Positions 9,275-17,889 of a DNA stretch of 64,000 nt are shown here, piece after piece. The position numbers and the translations under genes were made by a program. The stretch spans positions 1 through 64,000 of the forward strand of contig NZ_CP042820.1 of assembly GCF_008065155.1 (NCBI RefSeq), read 5' to 3'. Position 1 is the stretch's first letter. Each line of letters starts with the position of its first letter. The stretch is from Octadecabacter sp. SW4 (GTDB lineage Bacteria > Pseudomonadota > Alphaproteobacteria > Rhodobacterales > Rhodobacteraceae). A model generated the notes under the pieces. The model ran no database searches and was not told the DNA's origin. It was given only the letters and a program-made list of their open reading frames with translations.

Positions 9275-12200
9275 TCAACCAGAGGCTGTTCCGGTTTTCG
9301 AGTCGGTGCTTTCTTCTTTTGGTGGACGGATACGGAAAAGAAGTGCGTAAAGTACCGGCACGGCGACAAGGGTCAGCACCGAGGCAAACGCGAGGCCACC
9401 CATTATCGTCACCGCCATAGACGCGAAAAACGCATCCGGCAGCAGGGGTATCATGCCGAAGATCGTCGTGCCTGCGGCGAGCACCACAGGGCGTAGACGA
9501 CTGACCGAACCGTCAATCACTGCCTTGTAATCCGCCACACCCTCTGCGCGCTGAACGTCGATCTCTTCGACCAGAACGATCGCGTTCTTCATCAGCATTC
9601 CCGACAGCGAAAGGAAGCCGAGCAGAGCAGTGAAGGTGAAAGGCAGGCCGGTGAAAAGCAGCCCGAGCACCATGCCCGTCACGGACATTGGCACGACAAG
9701 CCAAAGGATGAGGGGTTGGCGCACCTTGTTGAACATGAGAATGGAGATTGTCAGCATGACAAGGAAGCCTAGGGGAAGCTGTTTGCCAAGGCTGGTCTGG
9801 GCGTCGGTTGAACTTTCATACTGGCCACCCCACTCCATGCTGTAGCCGTCGGGACGCGGGAGTGCCTCGATCTCGGCCCGCACGCTTTTGAAGGCCTCAT
9901 CGGCGGTGAGATCCGCCCGTGCACCGCCAAGGGCAGTAATGGTGCGTTCGCGGTTGCGCCGGTGAATCAGCGCCTCGACGAGGCGCGGCTCGAACCGTTC
10001 CACAAGGTTGGCCATGGGAACGTAGGTGCCAGCACCATCGGACCAGGCCGACAGATCCCGAACGCGGTCAACCCCGTCCCGTTCGGTCGCGGGCAGCCGC
10101 AGGTGGATCGGGATGACCTCGTCGCCTTCGCGCAATTCACCGACCCGCAAGCCCGACGTTCCGTAGCGGACGGTATCGGCAATCGCGCTGCGCGTGGCCC
10201 CGGCCAGCCGCATGCGCGACTCATCGACGATCGGCTCAACAAGGATTTCGCGCTGGCGCCAATTGGTGCGCGGGTTGGTAATTGTGCCTGCGGCCTCGTA
10301 TATCCGTAATGCATCGTCGGCGAGTTGGCGCAGAACGACCGGATCGGGACCAGAGAACCGGACCGCCACATCGGCACCTGAGGGTGGGCCAAAGACGAGC
10401 TCTTCGACCCGGACGAGCGCGTTGGGAAATTCGGCCGGCAGATCACGATTCAATCGATTGGCCATAGCCGGGATCGCCTCGGCGTCGGCCACACGAACGA
10501 TAAGCTGGCCATAGCTGGCATCTGCCTGCTCCGGGTTGTATGTCAACATGAATCGGCTCGCGCCGCGCCCTACCAAGGTCGTCACGTCCGTCACCTTGTC
10601 TTCAGACAGGATCAACTGCTCGAGCCGTTTCATTTCACGGTCGGTGACGTTGATGTCGGTTCCCTGCGGCATCTGGAATTCGACATAGAAAAGCGGGGTA
10701 TTTGACGCCGGGAAAAAGGCCTGCTTGACCTGCCCGAAGGCCATCACCGACAAGACCGTGATTCCCACGATTGTTAGCACAACCAGCACACGCGCGCGCA
10801 GCACGAGCCAGAGCAACCCGCGATAGATCCCGTAGAACGCGCCCTTGTAGGGATCGTCCGAGGTATTTTTTGGGGTCTTGAGCAGCAACTTGCCGAGATA
10901 GGGCGTGACCGTAACAGCCAGAATCCAGCTCATCAGCAGCGAGATGGTGATCACCGCGAAGAGCGAGAACAGAAACTCGCCGGTCGAGTCCGGCGAAAGT
11001 CCGATCCCGGAAAAGGCCATGATCCCGATCACGGTGGCTCCAAGCAGCGGAATGGACGTGGAACTTTCGGTCTCGGCCGCAGCTTTTATCGCGCTCTTTC
11101 CGCGCGCCATGCCAATCACCATTCCTTCGGTGATCACGATGGCGTTGTCGACCAGCATCCCCATCGCGATGATCAGGGCACCAAGGCTGATCCGTTCCAT
11201 CGCGATCCCGAAGACCGACATGAAGAACAGCGTGACGAACACAGTGAGCCCGAGCGTCGCGCCGACCACCAGGCCGGCGCGCCAGCCCATTGTGATCATC
11301 AGCGCCCCGACAACGATGGCGACCGACATCGCAAGGCTCAGGAGAAAGCTGGAGACGGCCTCGTCAACGACGACGTGCTGTTCGTAGATCGGCGTGATCT
11401 CGACGCTGTCCGGCAAGTCGGCCTTCAACGTCTCAAGCCGGGCCGCGACCGCCGAACCAACTTCGACCACGTTGCGGTTCGTCAACGCCGAAACCCCGAG
11501 GGTGAAGGCTGCCGTGCCATTGTGGCGGATCACCTGGCTCGGCTGTTCCGCCTCGTCGCGGGAGACGCGGGCGATGTCACGGATCGCAACCTGTCCGACC
11601 TCTCCGGCCGCGCCAAGCCGTAATTGTTCGATCCCCTCGGGGGTCACGTAACCCGGCGGAACGGACAGGCCGATGCGGGCGGGGCCCTCGGTGATCTCGC
11701 CATTGTTGAAAACGAGGTTTTCATCGTTCAGCACGCCCAGAACCTGGTTGGGCGGAAGGCCCAGCTCTGTCAGGCGCGCGGATGGAATCGAGATCGTGAT
11801 CACCTCTTCGGTGAGGCCCTGAACCTCGACCTTGGCGACACCGTCGACGGTCACCAGCCCCAGCCGCAATCGCGTAGCCAGATCCCGCTCTTCGCGCGGG
11901 GTCAGACCTTCGGTTTTCACCGCGTAGAACATGCCGTAAACATCGCCGAAATCATCGTTGACGATGGGCGCGCGTGCGCCTTTCGGAAGGTCACCCTCCA
12001 CGTCGCGGATGCGCAGGCGCATCTCGTCCCAGACCTGCGGAATCTCATCCGGGCCATATGTGCCCTCGATCTCCACGGTGATTTGCGCCATGCCCGGCAT
12101 CGACTTGGATTCGACCCGGTCAAGCTGCTTCATCTGCTGCAGCGCGTTTTCGATGACGTCAGAGACCTCTTCCTCGACCTCGACTGCTGTCGCGCCGGGA

Positions 12201-12358
12201 TACGGCACGAAGACTAGCGCGGTCTTGAGCGTGAAACTCGGGTCTTCAAGGCGGCCCACGGTGTTCAGCCCCCAATACCCGCCAAGAAGGCAAAAAAGGA
12301 TGAGGAGCCAGACCGCCACGGGCCTCTGGATGCTTGCGCCGGAAATGCTGAATGCCAT
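9275..12358 (-). CDS. RND efflux transporter, inner-membrane permease (HAE1/AcrB family)
   Basis: A 1027-residue proton-driven permease of the AcrB type. It has a first transmembrane helix at residues 12-32, a large periplasmic loop, a cluster of six helices around residues 335-560, a second loop, and a final helix cluster from about residue 855. In transmembrane helix 4 the proton-relay block reads GMLVDNAIV, with Asn where AcrB has the second Asp. It is the last gene of the tetR-adaptor-permease operon. No outer-membrane channel gene is adjacent, so a channel encoded elsewhere is probably shared. Substrates cannot be told from sequence. Confidence 0.93.
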   Translation of the reverse strand: MAFSISGASIQRPVAVWLLILFCLLGGYWGLNTVGRLEDPSFTLKTALVFVPYPGATAVEVEEEVSDVIENALQQMKQLDRVESKSMPGMAQITVEIEGTYGPDEIPQVWDEMRLRIRDVEGDLPKGARAPIVNDDFGDVYGMFYAVKTEGLTPREERDLATRLRLGLVTVDGVAKVEVQGLTEEVITISIPSARLTELGLPPNQVLGVLNDENLVFNNGEITEGPARIGLSVPPGYVTPEGIEQLRLGAAGEVGQVAIRDIARVSRDEAEQPSQVIRHNGTAAFTLGVSALTNRNVVEVGSAVAARLETLKADLPDSVEITPIYEQHVVVDEAVSSFLLSLAMSVAIVVGALMITMGWRAGLVVGATLGLTVFVTLFFMSVFGIAMERISLGALIIAMGMLVDNAIVITEGMVIGMARGKSAIKAAAETESSTSIPLLGATVIGIMAFSGIGLSPDSTGEFLFSLFAVITISLLMSWILAVTVTPYLGKLLLKTPKNTSDDPYKGAFYGIYRGLLWLVLRARVLVVLTIVGITVLSVMAFGQVKQAFFPASNTPLFYVEFQMPQGTDINVTDREMKRLEQLILSEDKVTDVTTLVGRGASRFMLTYNPEQADASYGQLIVRVADAEAIPAMANRLNRDLPAEFPNALVRVEELVFGPPSGADVAVRFSGPDPVVLRQLADDALRIYEAAGTITNPRTNWRQREILVEPIVDESRMRLAGATRSAIADTVRYGTSGLRVGELREGDEVIPIHLRLPATERDGVDRVRDLSAWSDGAGTYVPMANLVERFEPRLVEALIHRRNRERTITALGGARADLTADEAFKSVRAEIEALPRPDGYSMEWGGQYESSTDAQTSLGKQLPLGFLVMLTISILMFNKVRQPLILWLVVPMSVTGMVLGLLFTGLPFTFTALLGFLSLSGMLMKNAIVLVEEIDVQRAEGVADYKAVIDGSVSRLRPVVLAAGTTIFGMIPLLPDAFFASMAVTIMGGLAFASVLTLVAVPVLYALLFRIRPPKEESTDSKTGTASG

Positions 12359-12390
12359 GGATCTGTTCGTGTCCTGTCAAGGGGGCGGGA

Positions 12391-13539
12391 TCAGAGCCCC
12401 GCAACCGTCACGGTCTGATTGTCGCGAAGCCGCCACCACCCGCCGGAGACGACCAGTTCATCGCCTTGGAGACCTTCCAGAACCACGATCTCGTTATCGA
12501 CGGGAAGGCCCAGACGCACGGTCCGGCGCGTGACCTGCCCCGACTCTTCGTCGTAAATCCAGACCGAAGGCTCGGTTCGGCTAGAGGTATCGATCGCCGA
12601 CACGGGGACCATGGCGGATTGTGCACTGGCTTCGGCCGCCGCATTTGAAAGACGCACCCTGGCCGTCATCCCCGGCAGAAGACGCGAGTCGACATCACCC
12701 CGGATGGCAAATTCCACATCGTAGGTCTGCGCCGTGCGGTCGGCATCGGTTGCAAAAGACCGAAGCATGAGCGGAGCCGTGTAGCCGGGCACGGCTGGAA
12801 AACTTGCCACGAGATCGAAGGCCTCGGGTGCGCTGCGTGCGACCGCCGCCAATTCTTCCGGCAGAGAGATCATGATCCGCATCTCGCTGACATCCTGAAG
12901 ACGCGCAACCGGCGCCGCGGAGGTGACGTTGACATATTCCTCGATGAAGGTGCGCGCCACGATTGCATCGAAAGGCGCGATGATCTGCGTCTGTGAGAGG
13001 CGCCGCTCGGCCTCGCGCAGCGCAACTTCGGCCTGCGCGTATTCGGCGCTGGCCGTTTCGAAGCGCGCTTCGGCCGCAACCCCCCGTTCGGCAAGGCTTT
13101 TCGCGCGCTCGAGCTCGGATTTCGCCAGGTCAAAGGCGGCCCGCGCCCGATCCACCGCAAGTTCGAAATCGACCGGATCGAGTTCCGCGATCAGATCGCC
13201 TTCGCTGATCTTGTCGCCCGGATCCACCTCGAGGCGCAGGACCTGTCCAGAAACCTGGAAAGCGATGTCTACGGTGCGGGCTGGCGCGACCCGCCCGGCA
13301 ACGGTGCGGCCACGCGTGACGGTGCGACTTGTTGCTCGGGTCACTTCTACTGTGACCTTCCGGTCGTGTTCAGCCCCCTCGCTGGTTTCGGCCGCAGGCT
13401 TTGTCGCGTCAGTCGTTGTCTGGGCCCGGACATCGGTCCGGAGCGCCGGAAACACCGACAAAACCAGCAGCGCCGCAGCCGCGATCACGGTAACCGATGC
13501 GATCCGTTTCCAGCTCTGCTTCATTCTATTCGAGTTCAT
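12391..13539 (-). CDS. RND efflux periplasmic adaptor subunit (HlyD/AcrA family)
   Basis: A 382-residue membrane-fusion protein. An N-terminal membrane anchor or signal (residues 12-35) is followed by the barrel-sandwich half-motif GRVAPARTVDIAFQVSGQV, an alpha-helical hairpin rich in Ala, Glu and Arg (about residues 128-190), and the second lipoyl half IIAPFDAIVARTFIEEYVNV. It links the permease to an outer-membrane channel. Its first 14 bases overlap the end of the TetR gene, with AAGGA 9 bases before the ATG, so translation is coupled. The permease follows after 32 bp. Confidence 0.92.
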   Translation of the reverse strand: MNSNRMKQSWKRIASVTVIAAAALLVLSVFPALRTDVRAQTTTDATKPAAETSEGAEHDRKVTVEVTRATSRTVTRGRTVAGRVAPARTVDIAFQVSGQVLRLEVDPGDKISEGDLIAELDPVDFELAVDRARAAFDLAKSELERAKSLAERGVAAEARFETASAEYAQAEVALREAERRLSQTQIIAPFDAIVARTFIEEYVNVTSAAPVARLQDVSEMRIMISLPEELAAVARSAPEAFDLVASFPAVPGYTAPLMLRSFATDADRTAQTYDVEFAIRGDVDSRLLPGMTARVRLSNAAAEASAQSAMVPVSAIDTSSRTEPSVWIYDEESGQVTRRTVRLGLPVDNEIVVLEGLQGDELVVSGGWWRLRDNQTVTVAGL

Positions 13540-14068
13540 CGATCAGGGTCCTTAATCTTTCGATGACGCGACCACGGAGATCCGCCCCGCCGTCTGGCAG
13601 CTTGAGAAGTTTCTGGAAGCGCACCCCCTGAATCGCCCAAAAAACCACCATGGCACCCTGCGGGTCTTGTGTGTCGGACAGGATACGCCCGATGTCGTCG
13701 CTCAATTCTCCCCGCAGCGGATCGAGCAGTTGCGGATCTGACGCCGCTGTCGCGAGGATCGCCATCGACAGGTCATCATCCACCTCTTGCGATTGCAGAA
13801 CCGTTTCGAGATGACCACGCAGGGTTCGCGCGGGGTGCCGCTCCGGCACGCTCTCCAGCAGCTCCCGGTGTTCGGCCAACATCGCATCGAGCAGCCCCGA
13901 GAGCAGGGCCTTCTTTGTCGGGTAATTGTAAAGCACGCCCCCCTTGCTGAGGCCCGCCTCCTTTGCAACCGCGTCGATCGTTATCTTTCCCGCACCTGCA
14001 CGCGCGGCGATCACGCGCGCAGCAGACAGTATCCTGCGAGACGCGCTTCTGGTTTCTGCTGGGGTCAT
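13526..14068 (-). CDS. TetR-family repressor of the RND operon
   Basis: About 180 residues from MTPAETRSASRRIL. The TetR helix-turn-helix is ITIDAVAKEAGLSKGGVLYN with the following YPTKKALL helix. The C-terminal domain resembles the TetR_C group often linked to RND pumps. I prefer the start at 14068 to the ATG at 14104 because a dyad that looks like its own operator (14085-14102) would otherwise lie inside the coding region. It is the first gene of the operon and overlaps the adaptor by 14 bp, so it probably represses itself and the pump. Confidence 0.88.
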   Translation of the reverse strand: MTPAETRSASRRILSAARVIAARAGAGKITIDAVAKEAGLSKGGVLYNYPTKKALLSGLLDAMLAEHRELLESVPERHPARTLRGHLETVLQSQEVDDDLSMAILATAASDPQLLDPLRGELSDDIGRILSDTQDPQGAMVVFWAIQGVRFQKLLKLPDGGADLRGRVIERLRTLIDELE

Positions 14069-14084
14069 GTGTTCACTCAAAACT

Positions 14085-14102
14085 GTACCGTCCGGTCGGT
14101 GC
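14085..14102. promoter_or_regulatory. putative TetR operator
   Basis: The plus strand reads GTACCGTCC then GGTCGGTGC, a dyad with 7 of 9 base pairs matching and the ACCG/CGGT half-sites common for TetR repressors of RND pumps. It is 17 bases upstream of the preferred tetR start. Confidence 0.5.
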
Positions 14103-14223
14103 ATCTGCGTGGGTAGCTAGTGTCCGGCACCATCCGGGTCAAGTGTTCAACCGGATCCGTCACCTTGAGGCGCGGCATGGCACCTGTCGAAGCACCAGAA
14201 GGCAAGCTGTTGGGCCTCCCACG

Positions 14224-14820
14224 CTATAAGTCATTGCGTCGGCCATATACCCCCAGAAAAGCGTCAACCGCCCTCTTTGAATGCTCAGATGCATCGACGG
14301 GCTGGTCGACGGCCAGCAATCGCGGCATGATGACGCCGGAGATGGACAGGTGAATGAACTGACTGGCGGCGTTTTGAACGTTTTCAACGTTCAGTGATTT
14401 CGTTTCGTGCAAGTCTTTGAGTATTTGCGCGACGTGTGTGATGGCGCGCGTCGGGCCTGCATCCATGTATATTTCGCCTGCCTCCGGCAGAACCGGAACC
14501 GCGCCGATGCAAACGCGAAGGAGACGAATGTAACCCTCATCCATGACCAGCCCGATCATGCGCCGCGAGAGTTCTTCAAGGGCACCTCGTGCATCGCCCA
14601 AGCTTGAAAGCGGACGACAGATTTCTTCTGAAAGTTTGTCGCATTCAGCTTGTAAAACGCTTAAGAAAAGCCTGTCTTTGCTTGGGAAATGCGCATAAAG
14701 GGTCGCCTTCGAAACCTTGGCTTGTTCGGCAATGGCATCGACACTGGCGCCTTCGAAGCCGCACTTCAAGAAGACCTCCCTCGCCCCTCTAAGCACATCG
14801 GCAACTTTACTTTCTCTCAT
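14224..14820 (-). CDS. TetR/AcrR-family transcriptional regulator
   Basis: A 198-residue regulator starting MRESKVADVLRGAREVF, with the TetR helix-turn-helix ASVDAIAEQAKVSKATLYAH and the AcrR-like C-terminal domain. AGGTGAT lies ahead of the ATG at 14820; a longer frame to 14868 is not supported. It lies 155 bp upstream of, and in the same direction as, the RND tetR gene, separated by an interval without a gene. It may control the RND operon as a second regulator or a gene elsewhere. Confidence 0.88.
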   Translation of the reverse strand: MRESKVADVLRGAREVFLKCGFEGASVDAIAEQAKVSKATLYAHFPSKDRLFLSVLQAECDKLSEEICRPLSSLGDARGALEELSRRMIGLVMDEGYIRLLRVCIGAVPVLPEAGEIYMDAGPTRAITHVAQILKDLHETKSLNVENVQNAASQFIHLSISGVIMPRLLAVDQPVDASEHSKRAVDAFLGVYGRRNDL

Positions 14821-15013
14821 GGCGATCACCTGGTTCCAAAACGTGATAACGAACGCACAGTGCAACATGACTGGCCGCGCTCAAAGGCGTCCAACAGGTC
14901 CATCAACTGTCATTCGCAAAAGCCGAGCGGCGCTGCGTAGCTCACAAACACAACCGTCATGAATCGGCACCGCCCAAAGCTGGTAAACGCACGCGTTTTT
15001 CGGGCTGGCGCAG

Positions 15014-15364
15014 TCAAACAGCGCCCAAGTCATCGTCCTGAAACACCCCCTCAGCTTTCCAGCGTTCCGCGATAGTTCCCAGTGCGTCCAGAACGCTTCG
15101 CAGGTCGTTCCCGCGTGGCGTCAAGCCATAGGTGACCGCAGGCGGGATCGTCTCGGCCTGTTCGCGCCAGATGACCCCGGCACCTTGCAGCATCCGCAGA
15201 CGCTCGGTCAGCATTCGGGTCGATATCCCCGGCACAGAGCGCTTCAGCACCCCGAACCTTTGCGGCCCCTGATCGTTCAGGACCCAGATGATGTAGGTGG
15301 TCCACGGCCCCATGAGCAGCCGCAGGATCGCATCCATCGGGCACTGTGGCGGCGTTTTGGACAT
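15014..15364 (-). CDS. HxlR-family transcriptional regulator, copy 2
   Basis: A 116-residue paralogue of the regulator at 7141-7494, sharing CPMD.ILRLLMGPWTTYI, the recognition helix RFGVLKRSVPGISTRMLTER and the N-terminal cysteine (residue 8). It is divergent from the second dioxygenase/NmrA cassette and carries the same 22-bp block upstream. AAGGA is 10 bases before the ATG. It probably represses the cassette until a quinone or other electrophile modifies the cysteine. Confidence 0.9.
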   Translation of the reverse strand: MSKTPPQCPMDAILRLLMGPWTTYIIWVLNDQGPQRFGVLKRSVPGISTRMLTERLRMLQGAGVIWREQAETIPPAVTYGLTPRGNDLRSVLDALGTIAERWKAEGVFQDDDLGAV

Positions 15365-15388
15365 CGCTGTGCGCTTCCTTCCCAGATG

Positions 15389-15410
15389 GTTACTTTATCG
15401 TCCCTACTTT
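15389..15410 (-). promoter_or_regulatory. putative HxlR operator, copy 2
   Basis: On the minus strand the block reads AAAGTAGG, a 6-base centre, then AAAGTAAC; 18 of 22 positions equal the block at 7099-7120. It lies between HxlR copy 2 and the dioxygenase gene, so one site could control both directions. Confidence 0.6.
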
Positions 15411-15492
15411 AATTTTTTCCATAACTCAACTATTACACCTCCTGATACAGGCACTCGAGGGTTACCTTGGCAACCGGGAGGGACAATCGGAC

Positions 15493-16304
15493 ATGGCCCG
15501 CCAGCCCACGCTCTTCATTCCCCACGGGGGCGGCCCCTGCTTCTTCATGGACTGGACTCCGCCCGATGAATGGGACCGACACCGGCAGTTTCTGGAGAAT
15601 CTTCCGGGCACACTGCCTGAGCGCCCCAGGGCGCTTCTGGTGATCTCGGGTCACTGGGAGGAACCCGCGTTTACCGTGCAGACAAGTCCCACCCCGCCGC
15701 TTCTGTTCGACTATGGCGGTTTTCCGCCGCATACCTACGAGTTGACCTGGCCCGCCCCCGGCGATCCGGCGCTGGCCGATCGCGTGCATGACCTGATCCG
15801 CGCCGCCGGTCTTGCCGCCGCGAAGGATGCCGCACGGGGTTTTGACCACGGCGTCTTTGTGCCACTCAAGGTCGCCTTTCCAGAGGCTGACATTCCCTGC
15901 GTCCAGCTGTCGGTTGCCAGCGATCTGGACCCCGCGCGCCACATTGCGCTCGGTCAGGCCCTGGCCCCCTGCGCGATGATGGCGTGCTGATCCTCGGCAG
16001 CGGCAACACCTATCACAACATGGGCGTGCTGATGCAAAGCCTGCGTGGCGGGCCGCGCGGCCCCGTCGTTGGCGGCGCGTTCGACGCCTGGCTGACCGAG
16101 GTGATGACCTGTCCCGATCCCGAGGAACGCAACCGCAGGCTCGTGCACTGGTCAGACGCACCGGGCGGTCGCGATGCCCATCCGCGCGAAGAGCATCTGA
16201 TCCCACTGCATATCGTGGTGGGCGCGGCGGGCAACGATATCGGTCGCAAGACGCTGGAGGATCACGTTCTTGGCGCTGTCGAAAGCGCCTTCCGCTTCGG
16301 TTGA
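15493..16304 (+). pseudogene. DODA-type extradiol dioxygenase, copy 2 (frameshifted)
   Basis: The product would be a 270-residue DODA-type dioxygenase closely similar to copy 1 (5697-6509), with the same metal-binding blocks FIPHGGGP, ISGHWEEP, FDHGVF and EEHLIPLH. The frame breaks once: after ALAP, the run of five C at 15965-15969 should be six to read on into LRDDGVLILGSG. As given, the first part stops at 15990 and the second continues in another frame to 16304. All other sequence is conserved, so either this is a very recent mutation or a base was lost in sequencing. It is first in the cassette, 28 bp before the NmrA gene. Confidence 0.85.
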
Positions 16305-16332
16305 ACAGAAAACGCAAAAGGAGAACCACAAG

Positions 16333-17226
16333 ATGTCCGATAGCATCCAAGGCCCCTTCATCGTCACCGGCGCCTCCGGTCAGCTTGGCCGTCAGGTCGT
16401 CGAGAACCTGCTTGCGAAGGGCGCGAATCCCGTTGTCGCCATCACCCGCACGCCCGACAAGCTCGCCGATTTGCGCGCGCGCGGGGTTGAGGTCAGGGCG
16501 GGCGATTTCAATGATCCGGCCACGCTTGGCGCGGCCTTTGCCGGTGGCGGGCGGCTGCTGATCATCTCGACGGACGACCTTGAGCCGGGCAAGCGGCTTG
16601 CCGCGCATCGCAATGCAATCGCCGCCGCGCAGGAGGCCGGTGTAACGCATATCGTCTATACGTCGCTCACCAATCCAGATGAAAGCAGCCCGATCACCTT
16701 TGCCGCCGATCACCGCGAGAGCGAGGCGCTGATCAAGCAGACCGGCCTCCCGCACACGATCCTGCGCAACTGTCTTTACGCCGATCTCTTGCTGATGAGC
16801 GGGGCGCAGGCGATTGGCGCGGGGGCGCTTTACGCGGCGGCGGGTGACGGCAAGGCGGGCTATGTCACGCGCGCCGATTGCGCCCGCGCCGCCGCAGCGG
16901 CCCTGTTGTCCGAGATCGGATCGACCCTGCGCGACATCACCGGACCCGAGGCCGTCGGCCATGCCGAGATCGCCGCGATACTGTCCCAAGTTGCCGGCAA
17001 GGAGATCCCCTACGTCCCGATCACGCGCGACGCCTTGGTTGAGGCGATGAAGGAACACGGCCTGCCGGAGTTCATGGCGAATGTCTTCTCCTCCTTCGAT
17101 GTCGCCGTTGCCAAGGGGAATCTCGACGTGGCCTCGGATGACGTGAAAAAGCTGACCGGGCAAAAGCCACAATCGGTCCGCGATTTCCTGCTGGCCAACA
17201 CGCCCGCACTGAGCGGGCAGGCGTAA
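16333..17226 (+). CDS. NmrA-like NAD(P)-binding oxidoreductase (QorB type), copy 2
   Basis: A 297-residue paralogue of the protein at 4742-5641. The cofactor motif TGASGQLGRQV is near residues 12-22, and the body shares RLLIISTDDLEPGKRLAAH and THIVYTSLTNP. AAAGGAG precedes the ATG at 16333. It follows the dioxygenase gene directly and is followed after 23 bp by the DUF5519-like gene, so all three are probably co-transcribed from the HxlR-controlled promoter. The likely role is NADPH-dependent reduction of a quinone-type product. Confidence 0.87.
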   Translation: MSDSIQGPFIVTGASGQLGRQVVENLLAKGANPVVAITRTPDKLADLRARGVEVRAGDFNDPATLGAAFAGGGRLLIISTDDLEPGKRLAAHRNAIAAAQEAGVTHIVYTSLTNPDESSPITFAADHRESEALIKQTGLPHTILRNCLYADLLLMSGAQAIGAGALYAAAGDGKAGYVTRADCARAAAAALLSEIGSTLRDITGPEAVGHAEIAAILSQVAGKEIPYVPITRDALVEAMKEHGLPEFMANVFSSFDVAVAKGNLDVASDDVKKLTGQKPQSVRDFLLANTPALSGQA

Positions 17227-17249
17227 ACGACACCCAAGGAGGCCCCGTC

Positions 17250-17738
17250 ATGCTGAATATCCCGCCGCGCGAGGGGCCAAGGCCCGTCACCACGCCTTGT
17301 GCCCCGCATACCCAGATCAGTCAGAACCCAGATGCCGCGACAGCTCAGGCATTCAGGGACAGGGCCTTCGATTTCCCCTTTGTCATCCGCCAGCCCTCGA
17401 TGATCTCGGTGCCGGGGGCCGAGGCACTTTGCCTCGAACACGGGCGCGGCTGCGGCTGCCGCGAGGCGTTCATGATCGGCACCGAGTTCGCCCATGTCCA
17501 TCCGCCGCAGGACGGTAGCCTGCACATGATGCTGCCAGAGGATGCGGTGCCGAAGATCGTCGATCTTGGCTGGGCAGAGCCACATCCGATGGCTGCGGCG
17601 GGCATGATCCCGCCCACGGCTGTCATGGTCTATGCGCCCAGAAATGAGCCCGAAATCGATTCAGTTCTGGGCCTGCTGGGCCTTTCCTATGACTTTGCCC
17701 GGGGTCGGCTCGGACGGGTGGACAACATCGTTCTGTAA
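17250..17738 (+). CDS. luciferase-domain (DUF5519-like) protein
   Basis: A 162-residue protein whose central and C-terminal part (FAHVHPPQDGSLHMMLPEDA, GWAEPHPMA, MVYAPRNEPEIDSVLGLL) matches what I recall of small DUF5519/'luciferase family' proteins. Despite that name, no light-producing activity is shown for them. The His-Pro and Gly-Ser-Leu-His block is the most conserved part. Ahead of it lies an unusual cysteine cluster GRGCGCRE (about residues 66-73). AAGGAGG precedes the start. It is third in the HxlR-controlled cassette and has no counterpart in copy 1. Confidence 0.7.
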   Translation: MLNIPPREGPRPVTTPCAPHTQISQNPDAATAQAFRDRAFDFPFVIRQPSMISVPGAEALCLEHGRGCGCREAFMIGTEFAHVHPPQDGSLHMMLPEDAVPKIVDLGWAEPHPMAAAGMIPPTAVMVYAPRNEPEIDSVLGLLGLSYDFARGRLGRVDNIVL

Positions 17739-17889
17739 CGGATGCGCCGTTCAATCCGGTTGTGAAACCGCATGCGGATGATTTAGGGTTCAGGCGCGTC
17801 GCAAGAATAAAAAACACGCCCGAATCATCACAACAAGCGAGTATCCAGTGGCAAAAAACAGACCCGTTATCATGGCCGCGATCGTCATC

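Noticed and set aside
15433..17172. Long minus-strand open frame of 579 codons
   Set aside because: It is antisense to the dioxygenase copy 2 and NmrA copy 2 genes, whose protein families are clear. High GC codon bias creates long mirror frames, and no domain or ribosome binding site was seen.
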